A stretch of DNA of 64,000 nt from Erythrobacter sanguineus (GTDB lineage Bacteria; Pseudomonadota; Alphaproteobacteria; Sphingomonadales; Sphingomonadaceae), in assembly GCF_900143235.1 (NCBI RefSeq), contig NZ_FRDF01000013.1, positions 1-64,000 on the forward strand, in the 5' to 3' direction. How positions within the stretch are numbered: the stretch's first letter is position 1; the number at the start of each line of letters is the position of its first letter. The notes under the pieces are model-generated. The model worked only from the letters and a program-made list of their open reading frames with translations. It ran no database searches and had not been told where the DNA came from. The position numbers and the translations under genes were made by a program. Positions 1-7,321 of this stretch are shown here, in pieces.

Positions 1-225
1 TGCTTCCATGAACTCCTTGGACCAGGTGTAATACAAGCTCTGGGCGATGCCTTCCTTCCGGCACAGCTCGGCGATGCTGTCCTCGCCGCGTAGGCCATCG
101 AGCACGATGCGGATCTTGTCCTCAGCCGAGAAATGGCGACGGGTTGCACGCCGGATGTCCTTCACCACCCGCTCGGCAGGGGCCTTCTTGGGGGGCGATT
201 TCTTCAAGGAGGGTTGGGTCTTCAT
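1..225 (-). CDS. IS3-family transposase OrfA (C-terminus beyond window)
   Basis: The visible 75 codons give a basic N-terminus followed by an IS3/IS911-type helix-turn-helix with RRHFSAEDKIRIVLDGLRG and SIAELCRKEGIAQSLYYTWS. This is the DNA-binding OrfA subunit, normally made alone or fused to the DDE OrfB by programmed frameshifting. ATG at 225 is the start: it follows a purine-rich leader and lies about 85 bases inside the IS terminus, as is usual. The gene runs off the left edge, so whether the transposase is intact is unknown. Confidence 0.85.
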   Translation of the reverse strand, partial: MKTQPSLKKSPPKKAPAERVVKDIRRATRRHFSAEDKIRIVLDGLRGEDSIAELCRKEGIAQSLYYTWSKEFMEA

Positions 226-310
226 CTTCGTTCCTTCGTCACTACGACGAAGCCCCAACCCTCCTTAAATCACAACCTCAAATCTGTGCCATTGGTGCTG
301 ACGGGGGACA
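1..310 (-). mobile_element. IS3-family insertion sequence, one end (truncated by window edge)
   Basis: This is the 5' end of an IS3-family element transcribed leftward. It contains the orfA start, and the outer terminus reads TGTCCCCCGTCAGCACC on the minus strand, beginning at about 310. The TG...CA ends are those expected of IS3 elements. orfB and the other terminus lie outside the window, so the exact family group and any target duplication cannot be determined. The element abuts an interrupted reading frame that resumes at 311. Confidence 0.75.
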
Positions 311-430
311 ATGCCGCGCGACTTCGAACCGGCCATTGATGCTGTGATCGCAGCAGTGAACGCTGGCGAGCTTGACGGGCATTTGGCGCAGATGGGTCTG
401 GCACGGCCACTGCGCAAAGCGGCAAAGTGA
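311..430 (+). pseudogene. 3' remnant of an unidentified gene cut by the IS
   Basis: Immediately after the IS end a frame reads MPRDFEPAIDAVIAAVNAGE and continues to a Lys-rich end (PLRKAAK) and TGA at 428-430. Only 39 residues are visible. They look like an alpha-helical C-terminus; I do not recognise the family. The ATG at 311 is probably accidental, created where the IS landed, so this is best read as the tail of a disrupted gene. Its last codon and stop coincide with the start of the 58-bp direct repeat found again at the end of the adenylate cyclase. Confidence 0.35.
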
Positions 431-481
431 TGTGTGGGTCGTGTTACCCGAAAACGGCGATATCGCGGATGTTCGGTGTTG
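424..481 (+). repeat. 58-bp direct repeat, copy A
   Basis: This begins AAAGTGATGTGTGGGTCGTG, spanning the stop codon of the preceding gene fragment. It matches 2190-2247 at 49 of 58 positions, with the first 22 bases identical and the rest diverged without gaps. Its nature is unknown; candidates are a mobile-element end or a recombination junction. Confidence 0.8.
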
Positions 482-582
482 TTGCGTATCATGATCCAAT
501 TTCAAGGCAGTGCTAGAACCGACTGCGTATTAACCGCGCGGCATGTTTTTAAACGTGTTCGATTAAGGTCGGAGATCAGCGA

Positions 583-2196
583 GTGACAATACGAACCTTG
601 TTATTCAACATGTTGATCGCCGCAGCCGTACTGTCTGCTGCTGCAGCTTCGTTGGCCTTGCTGCTGAAGAGTCAGTTGGAGATAGCAGAAGAGGCGGGTG
701 CGCGCAGTTTGCACGGGCAAGCACTGGCGACCGAGTTGATTGACTCGAGCGAGAGGCTGACTGGGTTTGCACGAAATTTCGCGGCCACTGGTAATGAGCG
801 ATATCGCAGATACTACAAGCAAACACTCGATATGCGAAACGGCCTGTATGCTCCGCCCAATGAAAGCCTGTCCGTTTATTGGCAACTGGTGCTGGCAGGC
901 CAGCGCCCTGAGCCGACAGCGACAAATGATCAGGATCAGTCGCTTGAAAAGAGAATGATTGCATCAGGCCTGTCTCTGGAAGAGTTTGCGCTGTTAAAAG
1001 ATGCCCAGGGACGCTCTGATACGCTGGCCAAGCTTGAAGAAATGGCGATGAATGATCTGATGGGGCGCTCTATCTCAAGCGCGGCCGCTGAATCGTCGCT
1101 TGCTGGACGGGCTGCTGCGATTGCGTTATTATACAGCCCCGAATATTACGATGCCAAGGCTTCGATCATGGAGCCTGTTGCGCTCTTCATCCAATCTTTG
1201 AATGCGCGCCTCTCAGGAGAGCTCGACATAGCAAATGATCGAGCTGCCAAATTGTCGGTGGCATTGATCCTGACCTGTATTTTGCTTTTCGTTCTGATGG
1301 GAGCGTTAGCCTTCGAAATGCGCCGCCGCTTGGCTCTGCGGGGGGGGAACTTGCTGCGGGCAGTCGAGCGCATTTCGGCAGGTGAGTTGGGGGCTCGTGC
1401 GAGGGATACTGGCAGCGATGAAGTGGCATTGCTCGCCAATGCCTTTGACGAGATGGCGGAACGGTTGGAGCAATCTCTCAACGAAGCGCACCAGAAGGCG
1501 CGTGAGCTGGATGAGCAGCGGGCTCACAGCGAAAAGCTGCTTCATAACATATTGCCCGTTTTGATAGCAGATCGCCTCAAGGAGGGCGAGGCCAACATTG
1601 CTGAAACATTTCCAGAAGTTACGGTCCTGTTTGCTGATATTGTAGGGTTTACAAAGCTTAGCGCTTCTATGCACCCGCAGAAACTTGTCGATATACTCAA
1701 TAATGTTTTTGGCAGGTTTGATGAGATGCTGGCTGAATTTGGCCTCGAGAAAATCAAGACCATTGGTGATTGTTACATGGTCGTGGGCGGTGTTCCCGAG
1801 CGTAGTCCGATTCATTGCCAGCAAGTCGCTCGCTTTGCCTTGGCGGCCTTGAAAACCTTGGATGATTATAATCGGGAATCTGGGCAAACACTTCAGATGC
1901 GAATGGGAATTCATACGGGTACAGTGGTGGCTGGCATCGTGGGCAAGCAGAAATACAGCTATGATCTGTGGGGTGATGTCGTGAACATTGCCAGTAGGCT
2001 AGAAAGCACGAGTTTGCCTGGTCGTATCCATGTGGCAAGCGCTGTGCGCGCCCGCTTGCTCGACGATTTTGAGTTAGAAGAGCGCGGTCAAGTCGAGATC
2101 CGCGGGCTGGGACCAACGCAAACAAGTTTTCTTATTCAAGAAAAGGCCGAATGGGCGCCCGCTTCGCTGGATGATCGTCGGAGCGGCGTAAAGTGA
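583..2196 (+). CDS. Membrane-bound class III adenylate cyclase with HAMP domain
   Basis: 537 aa. A GTG start at 583 follows GGAG by about nine bases. Residues 7-28 form TM1, 29-220 an extracytoplasmic region of unrecognised fold, 222-244 TM2, 245-300 a HAMP linker plus coiled coil, and about 345-530 a class III cyclase domain. Metal-binding aspartates are visible in FADIVGF (near 351) and IKTIGDCY. The Lys of IKTIGD and Asp of YDLWGD are the adenine-selecting pair, and VNIASR supplies the transition-state Asn and Arg, so ATP rather than GTP is the expected substrate. The product should be cAMP made at the inner face of the membrane in response to an unknown signal. The gene is clearly less GC-rich than everything to its right and is flanked by a direct repeat, suggesting horizontal acquisition. 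No cAMP receptor gene lies nearby. Confidence 0.93.
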   Translation: MTIRTLLFNMLIAAAVLSAAAASLALLLKSQLEIAEEAGARSLHGQALATELIDSSERLTGFARNFAATGNERYRRYYKQTLDMRNGLYAPPNESLSVYWQLVLAGQRPEPTATNDQDQSLEKRMIASGLSLEEFALLKDAQGRSDTLAKLEEMAMNDLMGRSISSAAAESSLAGRAAAIALLYSPEYYDAKASIMEPVALFIQSLNARLSGELDIANDRAAKLSVALILTCILLFVLMGALAFEMRRRLALRGGNLLRAVERISAGELGARARDTGSDEVALLANAFDEMAERLEQSLNEAHQKARELDEQRAHSEKLLHNILPVLIADRLKEGEANIAETFPEVTVLFADIVGFTKLSASMHPQKLVDILNNVFGRFDEMLAEFGLEKIKTIGDCYMVVGGVPERSPIHCQQVARFALAALKTLDDYNRESGQTLQMRMGIHTGTVVAGIVGKQKYSYDLWGDVVNIASRLESTSLPGRIHVASAVRARLLDDFELEERGQVEIRGLGPTQTSFLIQEKAEWAPASLDDRRSGVK

Positions 2197-2247
2197 TGTG
2201 TGGGTCGTGTTGCCCGACAGCGGTGATATCATGGATGTGGCGTGTTG
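2190..2247 (+). repeat. 58-bp direct repeat, copy B
   Basis: Second copy of the repeat at 424-481. As with copy A, it starts exactly at the last lysine codon and TGA of the upstream reading frame (here the adenylate cyclase). It runs directly into a palindrome at 2241-2264 (TGTCGGGT-A-ACCCGACA core). Confidence 0.8.
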
Positions 2248-2647
2248 TCGGGTAACCCGACACGTTGATGCTATGGCATTGAGGTGACGGGATTTTGCGA
2301 TGTCGCGTCAACCCCACCAAGTCCCTGTAATTAAGGCATTTTACAGAAAATTACTATACAACAAACTATACAACTATGCATCTAAAGTATTGATAATACG
2401 CAATGATGGGGTCACGTGTTCGAGTCGCGTAAGCGCGCCACCTTTTTTCCGCATTTTCCCTCGGAAAATCATAGGTTCTCTGTGGACCGTCTTTGGGCTT
2501 GCAAGGGCGAGGCACTGCGGTCTTGGCGACCAATCGCCGTTTACGCACAGCGTGTTGCACAAGAGACCGGGGCGCTGCTGTTTCCAGTCGTCGGGCGCGG
2601 CCGTGTTTGTCTGAAAGGGGCTCGTACGGCTTGCTCCCGCCTTCAGC
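2197..2647. other. Non-coding junction between the island and the sucrose operon
   Basis: This 451-base stretch holds no convincing gene. In order it contains repeat copy B, the palindrome CGTGTTGTCGGGTAACCCGA... at 2241-2264, an AT-rich segment (about 2325-2405), a tRNA T-arm-like remnant followed by six Ts (2414-2448), and a short hairpin at 2453-2469 (ATTTTCC/GGAAAAT). Beyond about 2480 the base composition returns to the high GC of the downstream genes. Confidence 0.6.
2414..2440 (+). other. tRNA 3'-end remnant, candidate att site
   Basis: ACGTG-TTCGAGT-CGCGT forms a five-pair T stem (one G:T) with a canonical TTCGANT loop. It is followed by AAGCGCG, CCA and then CC plus a T6 run. No matching D or anticodon arm lies upstream, where the sequence is AT-rich, so this is a fragment rather than a gene. 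Integrases of genomic islands commonly leave such a 3' tRNA copy at one end. One caveat is that the spacing between T stem and CCA is one base short of the normal eight. Confidence 0.4.
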
Positions 2648-3514
2648 TTAGCACGTCACGCCGACCTGATCGGCAAGCATGGCTGCTCCGGTAATCCCGG
2701 CATTGTCGCCGTAAACCGGAGCCGCGATCTGGTGACGCGCCCCGCCCGGGAGGTAGCCTGCGCCCAGTTCCACCATGCGCGCGGCAACCCGTGCCAGCAG
2801 TTCCGACGTCTTGGCCACGCCCCCGCCGATCACCACCCGCTCGACTGCAAGCGTGGCGAACAGCATGTGGCAAGCCTGGGCGATGTAATCGGCAATGATC
2901 GCGTGGCCCGGGTGATCGGCGGGCAATTCCGACAGCGATGCACCCCAGCGCGCCTTGATCGCAGGGCCGCTGGCAAGGCCTTCGAGGCAGTCGCCGTGAT
3001 GCGGACAGATGCCGGGAAAATCGCGGTCTTGCGGATGGCGGCGCGGAAAGATGTGGCCCATTTCGGGGTGGGCGATGCCGTGGACGGGCTGGCCATCAAG
3101 AACCAGTCCACCGCCGATGCCGGTGCCGATGGTAAGATAGGCGAGACTGCGGCAACCCTCGGCCTGGACTGCGGCATATTCTGCCAGCGCAGCGGCATTG
3201 ACGTCGGTATCAAGACCCACCGGAACGCCAAACCGGGTGCGGAAGAAACCGGCGATGTCGCAATCGGCCCAGCCCGGTTTGGGCGTGTTGGTGATGAAGC
3301 CCCAGCGGGGCGAGCCCGGGTCGAGTTCAAGCGGGCCGAAACTGCCGATGCCGATCGCCGTCAGCGTGCCTTGCGCGGCGAACCAGTCTGCCGCCTCGGC
3401 CAGCGTGGTGCCCGGATCACGGGTCGGGATCTGCGTGCGCGCGGTGATGCGGCCGGGCGCGGGGCCAACCGCCAGCACGAACTTGGTGCCGCCCGCCTCG
3501 ACCGCGCCAAGCAT
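2648..3514 (-). CDS. ROK-family fructokinase
   Basis: 288 aa. It phosphorylates fructose to fructose-6-phosphate with ATP and should act on the fructose released by the GH68 enzyme encoded immediately upstream. The N-terminal ATP-binding loop is EAGGTKFVLAVG; the catalytic Asp sits in LDTDVNAAAL (near 104), with GTGIGGG at 130-136. The ROK zinc cluster (H154, then ICPHHGDC at 169-176) and GLASG follow, the arrangement of bacterial ROK fructokinases such as Zymomonas Frk. The ATG overlaps the GH68 stop by one base (TGATG), so the two genes are translationally coupled. It is the last gene of the leftward sucrose operon. Mannokinase or glucokinase activity is possible but less likely from context. 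Confidence 0.9.
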   Translation of the reverse strand: MLGAVEAGGTKFVLAVGPAPGRITARTQIPTRDPGTTLAEAADWFAAQGTLTAIGIGSFGPLELDPGSPRWGFITNTPKPGWADCDIAGFFRTRFGVPVGLDTDVNAAALAEYAAVQAEGCRSLAYLTIGTGIGGGLVLDGQPVHGIAHPEMGHIFPRRHPQDRDFPGICPHHGDCLEGLASGPAIKARWGASLSELPADHPGHAIIADYIAQACHMLFATLAVERVVIGGGVAKTSELLARVAARMVELGAGYLPGGARHQIAAPVYGDNAGITGAAMLADQVGVTC

Positions 3515-4599
3515 CAGGCCGCGGAACCGCTGGTCAATGCGGTGATGCCGGCCCGATCACCGTCAAGCGCCAGACGGAGCAAGGGCGCCGGGACTCCCCC
3601 GAATTGCCCGTCAGGCAGCATGTCGACGAAGCTGCAGACCGTCAGTGAAGCATCGACATACCAGCTATAGGTCTGAAACGGGCGATCAGGCGGATTGGCC
3701 AGCACCAGTCCGCTGCCGTTGAGCGGGCGCCAAGGCCCCTGCATCGATTCCGCCACCATCCCGTAAAGTCCCCCCGGTGCATCGGGCAGACCGGGCGCGA
3801 AGGTCGCGGTCTGCGTCGACCAGAAGGCGTAGTAATGGTTCGCGTGGAACACCAGATGGGCACGCTCCAGCTCGTTGTTGACGCCTTCGGCATGGAGGCA
3901 AGGCGCCGTCAGAACCCACCCCGAAGCCGCCTTGCGCGCCAGCCCGAAGGCACCATTATAGGCGCTGTCCGATCCTGCCAGCGACGCGGTGAAGGCGAGA
4001 TATTCGCCCCCGTCTGCAGGATCGCGGAAATAGGCCGGATCGCGGAATGCCTTGATCTTGCCGGCCTCGCCTTCGTGCGCATCGGCAGGCATGTAGTGAG
4101 GGCCGTAGCCCGCGATCAGCCGTGTCGGTGCCGTCCAGTCGTGCGGCAGGCCGTCCGCGCCGATCCGCCCCGTCGCTGCCCATAACTCCTGCTGGTAGCC
4201 GCCCGCCTTCGCACTGGTTCCCGCAGCTGTGAAGAACAGCGTCAACACGCCATTATCGAGCAGTGCGGAGCCCGCCCATTCGCGCTCGTAGGGCACGGAG
4301 AAATCGGGCAGGACCGGGCCAAGATCGCCCCATGCCTCGCCCCTCCGCTCAAGCAGGTGGATCTTCGCCTCGAAATGCCTGAGCGACGGATCGCCGCGGT
4401 CGGGCGCGGTCAGCGCCATCCATAGCGCGCGGCCGGCAACCGTCACGCGCCCGCCAGTGGCATCCTGCACCGGCCACATGTCCCAATAAAGCCGCCCGCA
4501 CTCAAGCCCCGAACGATCGGGCATGATGACCGGCGGAATCCGCACCGCAGCCTGCCGCGCGATCCGATGCACGTGGTCCGCGATCCAGGCGGTGGTCAT
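3514..4599 (-). CDS. GH68 sucrose hydrolase (levansucrase/invertase family), cytoplasmic
   Basis: 361 aa, shorter than secreted levansucrases (over 415 aa) and lacking a signal peptide. GH68 landmarks are visible in order: LYWDMWPV with the nucleophile Asp (near 40), EREWAGSA, the transition-state Asp in FRDP (mid-protein), and ELERAHLVFH with the acid/base Glu. The bacterial consensus ERPH reads ERAH here. The enzyme splits sucrose to glucose and fructose; transfructosylation cannot be excluded. Because it is intracellular and sits between a TonB receptor and a fructokinase, hydrolysis of imported sucrose is the likely role. It lies 89 bases downstream of the receptor gene, probably in the same transcript. 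Confidence 0.88.
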   Translation of the reverse strand: MTTAWIADHVHRIARQAAVRIPPVIMPDRSGLECGRLYWDMWPVQDATGGRVTVAGRALWMALTAPDRGDPSLRHFEAKIHLLERRGEAWGDLGPVLPDFSVPYEREWAGSALLDNGVLTLFFTAAGTSAKAGGYQQELWAATGRIGADGLPHDWTAPTRLIAGYGPHYMPADAHEGEAGKIKAFRDPAYFRDPADGGEYLAFTASLAGSDSAYNGAFGLARKAASGWVLTAPCLHAEGVNNELERAHLVFHANHYYAFWSTQTATFAPGLPDAPGGLYGMVAESMQGPWRPLNGSGLVLANPPDRPFQTYSWYVDASLTVCSFVDMLPDGQFGGVPAPLLRLALDGDRAGITALTSGSAA

Positions 4600-4688
4600 G
4601 TCAGCACTCTATCCCAAGTCAGCATTGGAAAAAAAGGGGCTGGCCGCCGGGGGGTATAAGCGGCCAGCCCTTGCGCTTCGCAGTGGCT

Positions 4689-7154
4689 CTAGAAATCGAA
4701 CCGTACCGAAGCGAGCACCGTGCGGCCAGCAATCGAGCGCGCGCGCACGATCTGGTTGGCCGGTATCGCGCCTTCTTCCGCCTCGGTAAAGCCGATGGCG
4801 TTGAACAGGTTGGTGGCGTTCAGCCCGATTTCCACCCGGTCGATTGGTCGAAACGCCACGAAGGCATTAACCTGTGCAAAGGCGGGCAGCTCCAGCTGGT
4901 TCACATCCTGCGTGAAGCTGTCGGTGGTACCAACCACATTGGCGCCCAGCGTGAACATGTCCGCATCATATTGCGCGGTCGCCTGATAGACGAGATCAGC
5001 CTGGCGGCGCGGGCGATTGCCGATCACGCTGGCATCGAGCGCGTCCACAATCTCCGCATCGGTCCATGTCGCACCTGCCGAGAGGGTGAACGGGCCGGTG
5101 CGATAGGCACCTTCCAGCTCGATCCCGAAAGCTTCGAATTCGGTATCGAACAGCACCACCGGCGCGATGTCGACATTCGTCTCGGCGGTTTCAGCGTAGA
5201 AGCCCGTGGCATAGAGCCCGAGCCCGCCAGACTGGTACTTCAGCCCCGCTTCGAGCTGGTTGACCCTTGCGATCACGCCCGAATCGCCGCCCGGCAGGCC
5301 GCCGTCCACGGCGCTGACCGCGGGTGAGAACAGGCTGCGGTCAGCGGTGTGACGGCCGCCCTGGCTGTAGCGTGCAAACACCCCGAGATCGTCGGTCACG
5401 AGATAGTTCGCACCGAGCGAGAAGCTGAAATAATCGAATTCGTAATTGACCGGGCGGGCATTGCCCAGCGGCAGCACCGAAGTCTGCCCTTCAGCCGGAC
5501 TGATCGCACCATCATTGTCGAAATCGAAGCTGCCCAGCCCGACCCCGAAACCGCTGTCAGCACCGGTGATCGTGCCGCTGGCATCGCCGTAGTCATAGCG
5601 GATGCTGGCATCGATCGTCAGCCGGTCGAGTTCGACCGAAAGCGAGGCGAAGGGCGCATAGGTGCTGTAGGCGACATCATAACTGCGGCGGCAGCAATTG
5701 CCGAAGAAGCTTGCCCCGAAGCCGACCGTGCCGTTCTGGGTGACGAGATCGCCGTTCGCATCGCGGATGTCGACCAGCACGGCGTTGCCATCACCTTCCA
5801 CGGTCTGGACATGCGAGGTCCACAGCCAGTCGGTGTTCACGTCCTGACGCGACATGTAGAAACCGGTGGTGAAATTCGCCGTGCCACCGCCGAAGTCGAA
5901 TTCCTTGTTGATGCGGAAATCATTGGTGACATTGTCGAGGCTGTTGAGCCGCACGTTGAACACCACCACATTGGCGAGCAATCCGTTGCCGCCGATATTG
6001 GCGGCATTGGCAAGACCACCCGCGTTCGGCCCGGTGGCGAATTCGATGGTCGATCCGGCCCCGCCGATGCCGTTGGCAATATCCTGCGCCGCGCCCGCCC
6101 CGGCCGGAAACGGCGACTGGAACCCGCCCGAATTGTCCGCAAAGCGGAACCGGTTGGTCAGCGTCCACCCGCCGCCAACGTCGATCTCGCTTTCGATCCC
6201 GAAGGCGAGGCTTTGCACCGACAATCCGTCGCGGAAGTCAAACCGCGCCGGGTTGTTGTTCCCGTCCAGCGTGACCGCCGGGGTCAGGAACGGGCTGTAA
6301 AGCGAATCCGTGCGCGGGTCGAAACCGGGGATCGCATTGTAATCGGGGTTGCCGTTGGCGCCGCCAACAGCCACCGGCTGCGGCAGGATCGTTGGCGTCG
6401 TGTCGTTGAGATACTTGGCGTGAAACCGCACATAGCCGCCATCGAATTCCTTGGTGATGTTGGCCTTGATCTGGCCGCCATCATAGCCGTTATAGCCGAT
6501 GTCGCGCGGGCCTTCGCCGGTGCGATAGAAGCCGCCGACGTGGAAATAGAGATCTTCGGCCAGCGGTGCGCCGTAATCGAAATCGAGCCGGTAGCTTTCG
6601 AAATCGAGCCCGATGCTGCTCTGGATCGCGCCACCTTCACGCTCGCCGGTCTTGGAAATGAAGTTGATCACCGCGCCCGGCGCGTTCGAGGCGAAGGTCG
6701 AGGCCGATCCGCCACGAACCGCTTCGACGCGGGCCACGCTGCGGTCGGCGCGCAGGAAGTTGTCGGCATTGCCAAAGATAATGTCGCCGAATTCGAGGAT
6801 CGGCAGGCCATCTTCCTGCAACTGGATATAACGCGCCCCGCCGGTCGAGACCGGAATGCCGCGCACCGCGATGTTGGCGTTGCCTTCACCGCCCGATGCT
6901 TCCGAACGGATGCCGGGGATCTGGCGGATCAGGTCGGCAGCAGAAGGCGCAGCGAGATTGGCGATCGTATTGGCGCCAATGGTGCTGACCGAAACCGAGC
7001 TTTCAATCCGGTTCTGCCCCCGCGCAACCGCGGTGACGATGATTTCATTGTCTTCAGTCTCAACCGTTTCGGCGTCGCTCCGGGATTGCGCGACAACTGG
7101 ACTGGCAAGGCCGCAGACGGCCACCCCGGCGCAAAGCGCGTGACGAATATTCAT
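4689..7154 (-). CDS. TonB-dependent receptor, predicted sucrose uptake across outer membrane
   Basis: 821 aa. The frame extends upstream to 7349, but ATG at 7154 is chosen: it follows GAGAGGAG at good spacing and starts a clean signal peptide (MNIRHALCAGVAVCG, ending near VVAQS). The TonB box region reads EIIVTAVA. A plug domain (about 45-160) with ADLIRQIPGIR and VAVRGIP precedes a long 22-strand-type barrel that ends in aromatic VRFDF. Position within the LacI-controlled sucrose cluster predicts energised uptake of sucrose or related saccharides, analogous to Xanthomonas SuxA (family knowledge; substrate inferred). The promoter region carries the two mirror-image operators. Confidence 0.9.
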   Translation of the reverse strand: MNIRHALCAGVAVCGLASPVVAQSRSDAETVETEDNEIIVTAVARGQNRIESSVSVSTIGANTIANLAAPSAADLIRQIPGIRSEASGGEGNANIAVRGIPVSTGGARYIQLQEDGLPILEFGDIIFGNADNFLRADRSVARVEAVRGGSASTFASNAPGAVINFISKTGEREGGAIQSSIGLDFESYRLDFDYGAPLAEDLYFHVGGFYRTGEGPRDIGYNGYDGGQIKANITKEFDGGYVRFHAKYLNDTTPTILPQPVAVGGANGNPDYNAIPGFDPRTDSLYSPFLTPAVTLDGNNNPARFDFRDGLSVQSLAFGIESEIDVGGGWTLTNRFRFADNSGGFQSPFPAGAGAAQDIANGIGGAGSTIEFATGPNAGGLANAANIGGNGLLANVVVFNVRLNSLDNVTNDFRINKEFDFGGGTANFTTGFYMSRQDVNTDWLWTSHVQTVEGDGNAVLVDIRDANGDLVTQNGTVGFGASFFGNCCRRSYDVAYSTYAPFASLSVELDRLTIDASIRYDYGDASGTITGADSGFGVGLGSFDFDNDGAISPAEGQTSVLPLGNARPVNYEFDYFSFSLGANYLVTDDLGVFARYSQGGRHTADRSLFSPAVSAVDGGLPGGDSGVIARVNQLEAGLKYQSGGLGLYATGFYAETAETNVDIAPVVLFDTEFEAFGIELEGAYRTGPFTLSAGATWTDAEIVDALDASVIGNRPRRQADLVYQATAQYDADMFTLGANVVGTTDSFTQDVNQLELPAFAQVNAFVAFRPIDRVEIGLNATNLFNAIGFTEAEEGAIPANQIVRARSIAGRTVLASVRFDF

Positions 7155-7214
7155 GGTGATTCTCCTCTCGGGTTCGCGCTTCTCTGGCGACGACACTGCA
7201 AGGCATAATGTTAA

Positions 7215-7228
7215 TGCAAACGATTGCA
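7215..7228. promoter_or_regulatory. LacI-type operator, site 1
   Basis: TGCAAACGATTGCA, a 14-bp near-palindrome with the central CG typical of LacI-family operators. It lies 61 bases upstream of the TonB receptor start and next to TTGCAA on the minus strand, which could act as a -35 element. Its reverse complement is site 2. Confidence 0.75.
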
Positions 7229-7238
7229 ACAGGAAAAA

Positions 7239-7252
7239 TGCAATCGTTTGCA
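7239..7252. promoter_or_regulatory. LacI-type operator, site 2
   Basis: TGCAATCGTTTGCA, the exact reverse complement of site 1 and centred 24 bp from it. It lies 70 bases upstream of the sucrose porter start. The two sites probably let one regulator control both divergent transcripts. Confidence 0.75.
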
Positions 7253-7321
7253 AATGACCCGGAAACATGTCACGTCTACGCCACAGCACTGGCTTGATCA
7301 GGGCACGGGACAGGATCGAAA

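Noticed and set aside
2414..2440. A complete tRNA gene at the island edge
   Set aside because: Only T-arm and acceptor 3' strand are present; upstream sequence gives no D or anticodon arm and no 5' acceptor partner.
2300..2614. 104-codon rightward frame in the island junction
   Set aside because: It crosses the AT-rich segment and the tRNA-like remnant, has no ribosome site and no recognisable sequence.
5349..7208. Long rightward frame inside the TonB receptor gene
   Set aside because: Shadow of the receptor on the other strand; composition is that of reversed codons with no domain or signal.
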